Below, in pieces: positions 1 to 5,827 of a DNA stretch of 5,827 nucleotides. The stretch is from Rhodocyclaceae bacterium (GTDB lineage Bacteria > Pseudomonadota > Gammaproteobacteria > Burkholderiales > Rhodocyclaceae), in NCBI GenBank assembly GCA_027325905.1, contig DAIEEM010000056.1, positions 1 to 5,827 of the forward strand, written 5' to 3'. Both the position numbers and the translations under genes were made by a program. The notes under the pieces were generated by a model. That model was not told the origin of the DNA and did no database searches. It worked only from the letters and a program-made list of their open reading frames with translations. The number at the start of each line of letters is the position of its first letter. Within the stretch, counting starts at the first letter, position 1.

Positions 1-1698
1 CGCGTGCTGCTGGCCGACCGTCTGCACCAGGCGCTCGCCAACGCCAAGCGCCAGGGGCGCCTGCTGGCCGTCTGCTTCCTCGACCTCGACGGCTTCAAGC
101 CGATCAACGACCAGTACGGCCACGAAGCCGGCGACCGCTTCCTGGTCGAAGTGGCGAAGCGGTTGACGGGGGCGCTGCGGGCCGGCGACACCGTCGCCCG
201 CCTCGGCGGCGACGAGTTCGTCCTGCTGGTCGCCGATCTCCGGGACTATGCGGAACTGGAGGTGGTGCTGGTGCGCGTTCTCGATTTCGTCGCCATGCCG
301 GTCCTCATCGGCGACTTGCCGTTGAAGGTGTCGGCGAGCGTCGGCGTGACGATCTTCCCGCTCGACGAATCGGATGCCGACACGCTGCTGCGCCACGCCG
401 ACCAGTCGATGTACCAGGCCAAGCAGCTCGGCCGCAACCGCTACCAATTGTTCGACATGGAAGCGGACAGCGACATGAAGAATCGCCACCAGCAGCTCGA
501 GCGCGTGCGCCGGGCGCTGCAGCACGGCGAGTTCAGGCTCTATTACCAGCCCAAGGTCAACATGCGTACCGGTCAGGTGATCGGCATGGAGGCATTGATC
601 CGCTGGCAGCATCCCGAGCGTGGCATCGTCGGGCCGCTCGAATTCCTGCCGCTGGTCGAGCAGACGCCGCTGATCGTCGAAATCGGCGAGTGGGTGCTGC
701 ACGAGGCGCTGTCGCAGATGACGCAATGGGCGATGGACGGGCTGCCGATGGCGGTGAGCGTCAACATCGCGGCGCGCCATTTCCAGCACATCGACTTCGT
801 ACCGCGCATGCGCGGCATTCTCTCGGAATACCCCGACGTCTCGCGCGAGCTGCTCGAAATCGAGATCCTCGAGAGCGCTGCCATCGAGGACATCGGCATG
901 GTGCGCCTGATCATGGGCGCCTGCCAAGCCTTCGGCGTGACGTTCGCGCTCGACGACTTCGGCACCGGCTACTCGTCGCTGAGCTATCTCAAGCGGCTGC
1001 CGGCGAACACCCTGAAGATCGACCAGTCCTTCGTGCGCAACATGCTCGACGACCAGGAGGATCTCGCCATCATCGAGGGCGTCATCGGCCTGGCGAAAGT
1101 CTTCCAGATGGGGGTGATCGCCGAAGGCGTGGAAACCGCCGAACAAGGATTGCTGCTGATGCGCTTCGGCTGCGACCTGGCACAGGGCTTCGGCATCAGC
1201 CGCCCCATGCCGGCGGGCCACGTCGCCGGCTGGATCGAGGACTTCCGGCCCGATCCGAAATGGGTGCTGTGGGCGAACAGCGACTGGGACCGCCTCGACC
1301 AGCCGCTGCTGCTGGCGCAATACGACCACATCAAGTGGGTGCAGCGCGTGATCGATTCGCTGGAGAACGCCGCCGTCACGCCGCCCCTCGGCGAATTGAG
1401 CAACCATCACGAATGCCGCTTCGGTTCCTGGTACGACGGCGCCGGCAAGCGCAGCTACGGCGACCTGGCGGAGTACGCGGACATCGAGGCGATCCACATC
1501 GCCATCCACCAGCTCGGCACGGCGATCGTGCGCCTGCGCGATGCCGGCGATGTCGACGCCGCGCATGCGCGCTGCCCGGAACTGCTGGCGCTGAAGGAGC
1601 AGATACTGGGCAAGCTAGCCGCCCTGCAGCACACCGTCGCCACCGCACCGCGGCAAGCGCCGCCCCCCGCTCAAAGCCAGGCCGATCGCGGCCGCTGA
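1..1698 (+). CDS. GGDEF-EAL c-di-GMP cyclase/phosphodiesterase with C-terminal CZB zinc sensor domain (5' partial)
   Basis: The 3' part of a cytoplasmic-facing c-di-GMP turnover enzyme. Residues are numbered from the codon at 4-6. The GGDEF domain (1-150) has D27 and D29 of the FLDLDGFK element, N35, D44, the GGDEF motif at 68-72 and an intact RxxD inhibitory site (R59-D62) five residues before it. The EAL domain (about 165-415) has E196-A-L, N254, E287, E290, D317-D318 in [11 protein letters not shown]338, E374 and Q394, so every catalytic position I can check is present. A CZB (chemoreceptor zinc-binding) domain follows at about 430-545, with H442, C471 in CRFGSWY, H498 and H502. The tail (546-564) is rich in Pro, Ala and Gln. 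The frame is open at base 1 and starts inside the GGDEF fold (RVLLADRL normally follows a D-x-LTGLPN element), so the GTG at 4 is not the real start; an N-terminal sensor may lie upstream. Zinc control of the output is inference from the related cyclase DgcZ. Confidence 0.95.
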   Translation, partial: RVLLADRLHQALANAKRQGRLLAVCFLDLDGFKPINDQYGHEAGDRFLVEVAKRLTGALRAGDTVARLGGDEFVLLVADLRDYAELEVVLVRVLDFVAMPVLIGDLPLKVSASVGVTIFPLDESDADTLLRHADQSMYQAKQLGRNRYQLFDMEADSDMKNRHQQLERVRRALQHGEFRLYYQPKVNMRTGQVIGMEALIRWQHPERGIVGPLEFLPLVEQTPLIVEIGEWVLHEALSQMTQWAMDGLPMAVSVNIAARHFQHIDFVPRMRGILSEYPDVSRELLEIEILESAAIEDIGMVRLIMGACQAFGVTFALDDFGTGYSSLSYLKRLPANTLKIDQSFVRNMLDDQEDLAIIEGVIGLAKVFQMGVIAEGVETAEQGLLLMRFGCDLAQGFGISRPMPAGHVAGWIEDFRPDPKWVLWANSDWDRLDQPLLLAQYDHIKWVQRVIDSLENAAVTPPLGELSNHHECRFGSWYDGAGKRSYGDLAEYADIEAIHIAIHQLGTAIVRLRDAGDVDAAHARCPELLALKEQILGKLAALQHTVATAPRQAPPPAQSQADRGR

Positions 1699-1711
1699 GC
1701 CGGCCACCGGC
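1699..1711 (+). terminator. Small GC hairpin directly after the GGDEF-EAL-CZB stop codon
   Basis: GCCGG (1699-1703), loop CCA, CCGGC (1707-1711): a perfect 5-bp inverted repeat starting on the base after the stop codon. No T-run follows, so it is not a canonical intrinsic terminator. It could protect the 3' end or aid termination, but such short GC palindromes are frequent by chance at this base composition. Confidence 0.22.
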
Positions 1712-1729
1712 CATGGGCGCCGCGGCAGC

Positions 1730-1760
1730 CCTGCAGCGTTGTCGTACTAAGGGCATAATC
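1730..1760 (+). promoter_or_regulatory. Possible sigma-70 promoter for the FKBP-aminotransferase-FapA unit
   Basis: CATAAT at 1754-1759 matches the TATAAT -10 consensus at five of six positions and lies in the only AT-leaning patch (1739-1762) of the gap. The region about 17 bases upstream (1731-1736, CTGCAG) is a poor -35, and TTGTCG at 1739-1744 is too close (9-base spacer), so an activator or a weak promoter would be implied. Transcription would begin near 1766, giving a leader of roughly 28 bases. The placement before the first gene of a coupled set is the best supporting argument. Confidence 0.35.
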
Positions 1761-1779
1761 GACAGCCAACCATCACTGC

Positions 1780-1784
1780 GAGGG
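1780..1784 (+). promoter_or_regulatory. Ribosome binding site of the FKBP gene
   Basis: GAGGG lies 9 bases before the ATG at 1794. This fixes the start of the isomerase even though its frame stays open for more than 1 kb upstream, inside the c-di-GMP gene. It is the only convincing Shine-Dalgarno sequence in the three-gene set. Confidence 0.65.
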
Positions 1785-1793
1785 CATCACCCC

Positions 1794-2141
1794 ATGACCA
1801 CTCCCATCACCAGCGCCAGCGGCCTCGTCATCGAGGACACCGCGGCCGGCGAAGGCGCCGCTGCCGCTGCCGGCCAGCATGTCACGGTCCATTACACCGG
1901 CTGGCTCGTCGATGGCACCAAGTTCGATTCCAGCAAGGACCGCGACGAGCCCTTCGAGTTCGCGCTCGGCGCGCGCCACGTCATCGCCGGCTGGGACGAA
2001 GGCGTGCAGGGCATGAAGGTCGGCGGCGTGCGCAAGCTCACCATTCCGCCGGGGCTCGGCTACGGCGCCCGCGGCGCCGGCGGCGTCATTCCGCCCAACG
2101 CCACGCTGGTGTTCGAAGTGGAACTGCTGGCCGTCGATTGA
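1794..2141 (+). CDS. FKBP-type peptidyl-prolyl cis-trans isomerase
   Basis: A 115-residue single-domain FKBP that should catalyse cis-trans isomerisation of Xaa-Pro bonds, assisting protein folding. With no signal peptide or membrane segment it is expected in the cytosol. The pocket residues known from FKBP12 are visible: Y34 in VHYTGWL, F44-D45 in KFDSS, F54 in PFEF, V63-I64 and W67 in [10 protein letters not shown]90 in GLGYGARG, I99 in GVIPPNATL, and F107 in the last strand. Length equals one FKBP domain, with no SlyD-type flap insertion and no N-terminal dimerisation domain as in FkpA or Mip. The ATG at 1794 is chosen because GAGGG lies 9 bases upstream and the FKBP fold begins about ten residues later. 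It is the first gene of a tight set: its TGA overlaps the ATG of the aminotransferase by one base (TGATG). Client proteins cannot be read from the sequence. Confidence 0.95.
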   Translation: MTTPITSASGLVIEDTAAGEGAAAAAGQHVTVHYTGWLVDGTKFDSSKDRDEPFEFALGARHVIAGWDEGVQGMKVGGVRKLTIPPGLGYGARGAGGVIPPNATLVFEVELLAVD

Positions 2142-3295
2142 TGGCGTTTGCGGGATTCCCGTCGCGGTTGCCGCAGGTCGGCACCACGATCTTCACCGTC
2201 ATGTCGCAGCTGGCGGCCGAGCACGGCGCGATCAATCTGTCGCAGGGTTTCCCCGACTTCGCGCCGCCGCCGCGACTGCTGCAGCGCGTCGCCGATCACA
2301 TGGCGGCGGGCCGCAACCAGTACGCCTTGATGGCCGGCGCCTTGCCGCTGTGCGAGGCCATCGCCGCGAAGGTCGAGTCGCTCTACGGCGCGCGCTACGA
2401 CGGCGATAGCGAGATCACCGTCACCGCGGGCGCCACCCAGGGCATCTACACGGCCATCGCCGCCTGCGTGCGGCCCGGCGACGAGGTCGTCGTCTTCGCG
2501 CCGGTCTACGATTCCTACGTGCCGGCCATCGAACTCAACGGCGGCAAGGCCGTCTTCGCTACGCTGCGCTTCCCCGACTACCGTCCCGACTGGGACGAAG
2601 TGCGCGCGCTGGTGGGGCCGAGGACGCGCATGATCGTCGTCAATACGCCGTACAACCCGAGCGGCGCGGTATGGTCGGCCGCCGACCTGGCGGCGCTGGA
2701 AGCCGTGGTGCGCGACACCGGCGTCGTCGTGTTGGCCGACGAGGTCTACGAGCACATGGTCTTCGACGGCGCCCGCCACGAGAGCGTCGCCCGCTACCCG
2801 GCCCTGGCCGAGCGCAGCTTCGTCGTCTCGAGCTTCGGCAAGACCTACCACATCACCGGCTGGAAAGTCGCCTATTGCCTGGCGCCGCGCCAGCTCATGG
2901 CCGAGTTCCGCAAGGCCCACCAGTTCATCGTCTTCGCCGTCAACCAACCGGCGCAACTGGCGCTGGCCGACTTCATGCGCGAAGATCCCGGCTTCGCCAC
3001 AGGGCTCGCCGACTTCTATCGCGGCAAGCGCGACTTCCTGCGCATGGAACTTGCCGGCTCGCGCTTCGAGGCCTTGCCCTGCGTCGGCACCTATTTCCAA
3101 CTGGCGCGCTACGACGCGATTTCCGACGAGCCCGACACCGCCTTCGCGCAGCGCTTGACGCGCGAGCACGGCGTGGCGGCGATCCCGGTCTCGGTGTTCT
3201 ATCCCGGCGGCGACGACCATCGCGTGCTGCGCTTCTGCTTCGCCAAGACCGACGAAACCCTGGCGGCCGCCGGCCGGCGCCTGCGGAACCTATGA
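2141..3295 (+). CDS. ybdL: PLP-dependent aminotransferase, methionine aminotransferase (YbdL) type
   Basis: A 384-residue fold-type I, class I/II aminotransferase. It closely resembles E. coli YbdL, a methionine aminotransferase that also uses other bulky amino acids, in LPQVGTTIF near the N-terminus, INLSQGFPDF (31-40), ITVTAGATQ (92-100) and HGVAAIPVSVF (343-353). The PLP machinery is intact: N172 in NTPYNPSG, D200 and Y203 in ADEVYEH, Schiff-base lysine K234 in SSFGKTYHITGWK, and R364 in RFCFAK as the substrate-carboxylate arginine. The likely role is cytosolic transamination of methionine or aromatic amino acids with a 2-oxo acid, possibly in methionine salvage or amino acid catabolism; substrate choice within this family is broad. 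The ATG at 2141 is preferred over the TTG one codon earlier because it forms a TGATG overlap with the FKBP gene. There is no good ribosome binding site, which fits translational coupling. Its TGA overlaps the next gene by four bases (ATGA). Confidence 0.93.
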   Translation: MAFAGFPSRLPQVGTTIFTVMSQLAAEHGAINLSQGFPDFAPPPRLLQRVADHMAAGRNQYALMAGALPLCEAIAAKVESLYGARYDGDSEITVTAGATQGIYTAIAACVRPGDEVVVFAPVYDSYVPAIELNGGKAVFATLRFPDYRPDWDEVRALVGPRTRMIVVNTPYNPSGAVWSAADLAALEAVVRDTGVVVLADEVYEHMVFDGARHESVARYPALAERSFVVSSFGKTYHITGWKVAYCLAPRQLMAEFRKAHQFIVFAVNQPAQLALADFMREDPGFATGLADFYRGKRDFLRMELAGSRFEALPCVGTYFQLARYDAISDEPDTAFAQRLTREHGVAAIPVSVFYPGGDDHRVLRFCFAKTDETLAAAGRRLRNL

Positions 3296-5244
3296 GCGAC
3301 GATTCGGTCATCGGCAACGTCGCCGAACTCGCGGCCGGCCAAATCCTGCTGCCGGCCTTCGTGCTGCGCCAGTCCGACGGACTTTATGTCGATCTCACCG
3401 CCATCGATGCGCGCGGCATCTTCGCGCAGTTCGTCGAGCGCATCTTCGGTGCCGGCGCGCGCTTTGCCGACCTCGACTACGAACTGTTCCTCAATCTGGC
3501 GTTTCGCTGGGAAGCGGCCGACATCGACCGCCGCCTCGCCGAGTTCGAGCGCAAGGGCAAGCTGCCGCACCAGCGCATCGCGCGCGACATCGTGGCTTTC
3601 CCGCCGGAGCGGCGCGACATCTACCGCGGCCTGAAAATAGATGCCGACGGCAAGTCCGCCGAGTACCTGTTCGAGCAGATCAGCGTCGAGCGCGAAGAGG
3701 ACGACCCGGCAGCCGCCGAAGGCACCGGCAAGCGCAAGTTCATGGAGCGCCGCTACGCCGACTTCGACGAGTTCGTCGCCGCGCTCTGGGAGAAAGACGT
3801 GCGCTATGGCATCGACGCCAGGGCCGTGCGGGAGACCATCGCCCGCGACCAGGCCGAGCGCCTGACCGTCGCAGCGGCGAAGGCGCCGGTCGAAGGCAGG
3901 GATGCCGGCGTCGACGAGCAGACCGACCTGCTGCGCCGCGACGACGCGCCGCGCCTGCTGCCCAACGGGCGCTTGGACCTGCGCCATTATCGCAACCGCT
4001 TTCCGCAAGTCACGGCCGGCACGCGGCTGTTCAAGAAGGTGCCGCGCATCGTCGGCCGTTCGGGCTGGGACGTGCGGGGCAAGGAACTGGCGCCGCCGGC
4101 CGTCAAGGACTTCGACATCGCCACCATGGCTGGCCCCGGCACGGAGTTGATCCGCGACACCGCGGGCGAATACATCGTTGCGGCCCAGAACGGCTTCCTC
4201 GACATCGACGCCAGGTCGGGCCAGATTTCGGTCATCGACAAGATCGTCAGCCGCGAAGGCGTCAGCATGCGCACCACCGGCGATCTCTCGCTCGCCGGCG
4301 ACGACTACGAGGAGCACGGCGAAGTCCAGGAAAAGCGCGTCGTCGAAGGCCACAACATGACCTTCCTCGCCGACGTCTTCGGCAACATCCTCTCCGACGG
4401 CGGCCGCGTCACGGTCAAGTGCAACATCAGCGGCGGCAACATCCACAGCCCGAACGGCAGCATCGCGGTCGAAGGCGCGGCCTCGCGGGCGCTGCTGGAG
4501 GCGCGCGGCGGCGACGTCGTGGTGGACCGCGCCGAGAGCTGCATCGTCGTCGCCGGCCGCGTGCGTATCGCCCGCGCCGTCAATTGCGACGTCGTCGCCG
4601 ACGAGGTCGTCATCGAGCAGGCCGAAGGCTGCGCCGTCGCGGCGAAGAACGTCGTGCTGCGAAGCGCGGCCATGCGCAAGGATGAAGCCACCTCGGTCAC
4701 GCTGCTGCTGCCTGAGCTGACGACTTTCGACGAGCAGCGCAAGGCTCTTGAGGCGGGGCGCGACGAGGCCGCGGCGCAGTCCGCCAAGCTTGCCGCCGCG
4801 CTCCAGGCGCTGGCCGCCCAGCCCGAGATGAAGAGCTATCTCTCGATGCAGCCCCGGATCAAGGCCAAGACCTTGGTGCTGAACCCGCAGCAGCAGGCGC
4901 AATGGGACGCCCTGCTGCGCCGCGTCGCGCCGGAACTGCGCAAGGTGGCCGCGCTCAACGAGGAGGTCAAGGTGCTGCGGGAATATGTCGCCGGCGTCGA
5001 GCAGGATATTGCGGCGGTCGCCCAGGCCAGGAAGGATGTCGCCCTCGGCATCGCCTGCAGCATCGAAACGGTGTCGGGCGACACGCAAGTTTTCACTCTG
5101 CGCCCCGCCGTCGGCGAGACGCCGCTGGCGAATCTCACGCCCAAGGGCCTGCACAAACGCCTGCACGAACTCGGCAGCACCGCCACGCGGCTGTTCGCCG
5201 GCAGCAGCGGCAGCTTCGAGTGGCAGGCGCCGGCGGAGGAGTGA
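3292..5244 (+). CDS. FapA/DUF342 family protein (flagellar assembly protein A-like)
   Basis: A 650-residue soluble protein with no signal peptide or transmembrane segment. The core matches the FapA (DUF342) family: a segment around 172-204 ending in PVEGRD, then VGRSGWDVRGKELAPP (254-269), the AGPGTELI stretch (280-287) and the AAQNGFLDID element (297-306). A glycine- and valine-rich parallel beta-helix follows at about 310-460 with regular 15-residue rungs at its end. Residues 477-585 contain charged, Ala/Leu-rich helices likely to form coiled coils around a short non-helical part (515-535). A small C-terminal segment (about 586-650) closes the protein. Residues 1-150, acidic around 132-144, lie before the part I recognise. 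In Vibrio, FapA acts in polar flagellum assembly and responds to the PTS protein EIIA-Glc; most homologues are uncharacterised, so the role here is inferred. The ATG at 3292 overlaps the aminotransferase stop (ATGA). The same frame is open back to 2671, but that stretch is out-of-frame translation of the aminotransferase. Confidence 0.88.
   Translation: MSDDSVIGNVAELAAGQILLPAFVLRQSDGLYVDLTAIDARGIFAQFVERIFGAGARFADLDYELFLNLAFRWEAADIDRRLAEFERKGKLPHQRIARDIVAFPPERRDIYRGLKIDADGKSAEYLFEQISVEREEDDPAAAEGTGKRKFMERRYADFDEFVAALWEKDVRYGIDARAVRETIARDQAERLTVAAAKAPVEGRDAGVDEQTDLLRRDDAPRLLPNGRLDLRHYRNRFPQVTAGTRLFKKVPRIVGRSGWDVRGKELAPPAVKDFDIATMAGPGTELIRDTAGEYIVAAQNGFLDIDARSGQISVIDKIVSREGVSMRTTGDLSLAGDDYEEHGEVQEKRVVEGHNMTFLADVFGNILSDGGRVTVKCNISGGNIHSPNGSIAVEGAASRALLEARGGDVVVDRAESCIVVAGRVRIARAVNCDVVADEVVIEQAEGCAVAAKNVVLRSAAMRKDEATSVTLLLPELTTFDEQRKALEAGRDEAAAQSAKLAAALQALAAQPEMKSYLSMQPRIKAKTLVLNPQQQAQWDALLRRVAPELRKVAALNEEVKVLREYVAGVEQDIAAVAQARKDVALGIACSIETVSGDTQVFTLRPAVGETPLANLTPKGLHKRLHELGSTATRLFAGSSGSFEWQAPAEE
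4531..4665 (+). repeat. Three 15-residue beta-helix rungs in the FapA-like protein
   Basis: Residues 414-428, 429-443 and 444-458 align without gaps as AESCIVVAGRVRIAR, AVNCDVVADEVVIEQ and AEGCAVAAKNVVLRS. Shared positions are Ala 1, Cys 4, Val 6, Ala 8, Val 11 and Ile/Leu 13, so C417, C432 and C447 are exactly 15 residues apart. A looser rung (397-413, two residues longer) precedes them. This is a protein-level solenoid repeat; the DNA copies are not near-identical, so it is not a recent duplication. Confidence 0.7.
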
Positions 5245-5272
5245 GGCCGGTCGGCTGACGGTTTCGCCGCTG

Positions 5273-5324
5273 GAACGCGGAGCCCACGCCGGCCCGCCGC
5301 CTCGACCCAGCGACCGCCGCGTTC
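5273..5324. terminator. 8-bp inverted repeat between convergent genes, possible bidirectional terminator
   Basis: GAACGCGG (5273-5280) is the exact reverse complement of CCGCGTTC (5317-5324), separated by a 36-base GC-rich loop. The right arm directly abuts the fbp stop codon, and the left arm begins 28 bases after the FapA-like stop. Neither strand shows a T-run after the stem, so it is not a canonical intrinsic terminator. It is the best symmetrical structure in the 80-bp gap, but a chance match is quite possible. Confidence 0.25.
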
Positions 5325-5827
5325 TCAGGCCTGGTGGTAGGCCGTCACGCGCTCCACCTCGCTCTTCGAGCCGAGGATCACCGGCACGCGCTGATGCAGC
5401 TTGGACGGCTGGATGTCGAGGATGCGCTCGCGTCCCGTCGTCGCCAGGCCGCCCGCCTGCTCGACGATCATCGCCATCGGGTTGGCCTCGTACATCAGGC
5501 GCAGCTTGCCGCCCTGGCCCTTCGTCTTGCTGTCTACCGGGTACATGAAGACGCCGCCGCGCGTGAGGATGCGGAAGACGTCGGCGACCATCGAGGCCAC
5601 CCAGCGCATGTTGAAGTCCTGGCCGCGCGCCCCCGCCTTGCCGGCGAGCAGTTCGTCGACGTAGCGCCGCACCGGCGGTTCCCAGAAGCGCGCGTTGGAC
5701 ATGTTGATGGCGAATTCCCGGGTTTCCTCCGGAATGCGCATGTTGTCCTGGGTGAGGACGAAGTGGCCGAACTCGCGGTCGAGGGTGAAGCACTTGACGC
5801 CGTCGCCGAAGGTCAGCACCAGCAGCG
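5325..5827 (-). CDS. fbp: Fructose-1,6-bisphosphatase class 1, C-terminal half (5' partial)
   Basis: The last 167 or so codons of a class 1 fructose-1,6-bisphosphatase, which hydrolyses fructose 1,6-bisphosphate to fructose 6-phosphate in the cytosol for gluconeogenesis and, in autotrophs, the Calvin cycle. Recognisable elements in order are [98 protein letters not shown] and the end VTAYHQA. The substrate-binding Lys and Arg of GKLRLMYE and its metal-binding Glu are present, as is the Tyr of FMYP. The position of human Tyr244 is Trp here (MRWVAS), which I believe is common in the betaproteobacterial branch. The frame continues to the right edge (two Leu codons precede the GTG at 5819), so that GTG is not the start; the Mg-binding N-terminal half lies outside. 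The gene converges on the FapA-like gene with an 80-bp gap. Confidence 0.96.
   Translation of the reverse strand, partial: LLVLTFGDGVKCFTLDREFGHFVLTQDNMRIPEETREFAINMSNARFWEPPVRRYVDELLAGKAGARGQDFNMRWVASMVADVFRILTRGGVFMYPVDSKTKGQGGKLRLMYEANPMAMIVEQAGGLATTGRERILDIQPSKLHQRVPVILGSKSEVERVTAYHQA

Noticed and set aside
4..6. GTG at position 4 as the start of the GGDEF-EAL-CZB protein.
   Set aside because: The frame is open to the window edge and position 4 falls just after the usual start of a GGDEF domain, so the protein must begin upstream.
1739..1759. TTGTCG (1739-1744) paired with CATAAT (1754-1759) as a sigma-70 promoter.
   Set aside because: The spacer is only 9 bases instead of about 17, so TTGTCG cannot serve as the -35 for this -10 element.
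690..1793. The FKBP frame stays open more than 1 kb upstream, suggesting a long N-terminal extension.
   Set aside because: The extension is Arg/Ala-rich translation of the c-di-GMP gene in the wrong frame. The ATG at 1794 has a ribosome binding site and gives a normal-length FKBP.
2060..3220. A 386-codon open frame antisense to the aminotransferase.
   Set aside because: The translation has biased composition and no motifs, and it overlaps a plus-strand gene with an intact PLP site. It is a shadow of GC-rich coding sequence.
2671..3291. A 207-codon upstream extension of the FapA-like protein.
   Set aside because: It lies inside the aminotransferase gene in another frame and is Arg-rich without structure. 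The ATGA overlap at 3292 is the natural start.
3199..5793. A very long open frame (864 codons) on the minus strand, antisense to the FapA-like gene and running into fbp.
   Set aside because: Its translation is monotonous in Arg, Gly, Ala and Asp with no recognisable domain, while the opposite strand encodes clear families. GC-rich third positions on the coding strand remove stops from this antisense frame.
5817..5819. GTG as the start of the minus-strand fructose-1,6-bisphosphatase.
   Set aside because: The codons before it continue the family sequence (Leu-Leu-Val-Leu-Thr-Phe-Gly), and the N-terminal half of the enzyme would be missing. The gene runs off the right edge.

Overview
The window is GC-rich, densely packed chromosomal DNA. 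Strong G/C preference at third codon positions leaves long spurious open frames on both strands. The protein styles (a multidomain c-di-GMP enzyme, a small soluble FKBP, a YbdL-type aminotransferase, a FapA/DUF342 protein and a class 1 fructose-1,6-bisphosphatase with an RWVASMVAD core) fit a betaproteobacterium. Rhodocyclales is my best guess, from general resemblance only. I see no tRNA, rRNA, CRISPR array, insertion sequence or other mobile element.

Layout. (1) 1-1698, plus strand: the 3' part of a gene for a GGDEF-EAL c-di-GMP enzyme ending in a CZB zinc-binding sensor domain. Its start lies before the window. (2) 1699-1793: a 95-bp gap holding a small hairpin just after the stop, a possible -10 element and a good ribosome binding site. 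(3) 1794-5244, plus strand: three genes joined by stop/start overlaps, namely an FKBP-type peptidyl-prolyl isomerase, a methionine-type PLP aminotransferase, and a 650-residue FapA/DUF342 beta-helix protein. (4) 5245-5324: an 80-bp convergent gap with an 8-bp inverted repeat. (5) 5325-5827, minus strand: the C-terminal half of fructose-1,6-bisphosphatase, whose start lies beyond the right edge.

How the genes relate. The overlaps TGATG (2139-2143) and ATGA (3292-3295) argue that the FKBP, aminotransferase and FapA-like genes are co-transcribed and translationally coupled, although their functions do not form an obvious pathway. The c-di-GMP gene upstream is probably a separate unit, and fbp is convergent and independent. 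FapA-family proteins have been tied to polar flagellum assembly and c-di-GMP enzymes govern the motile/sessile switch, so a shared motility theme is possible but is inference from proximity.

I found no clear undescribed system. The points most worth a second look are the C-terminal zinc sensor on an apparently intact dual GGDEF-EAL enzyme, and a regular 15-residue beta-helix repeat in the FapA-like protein that stacks a cysteine at the same place in three successive rungs.
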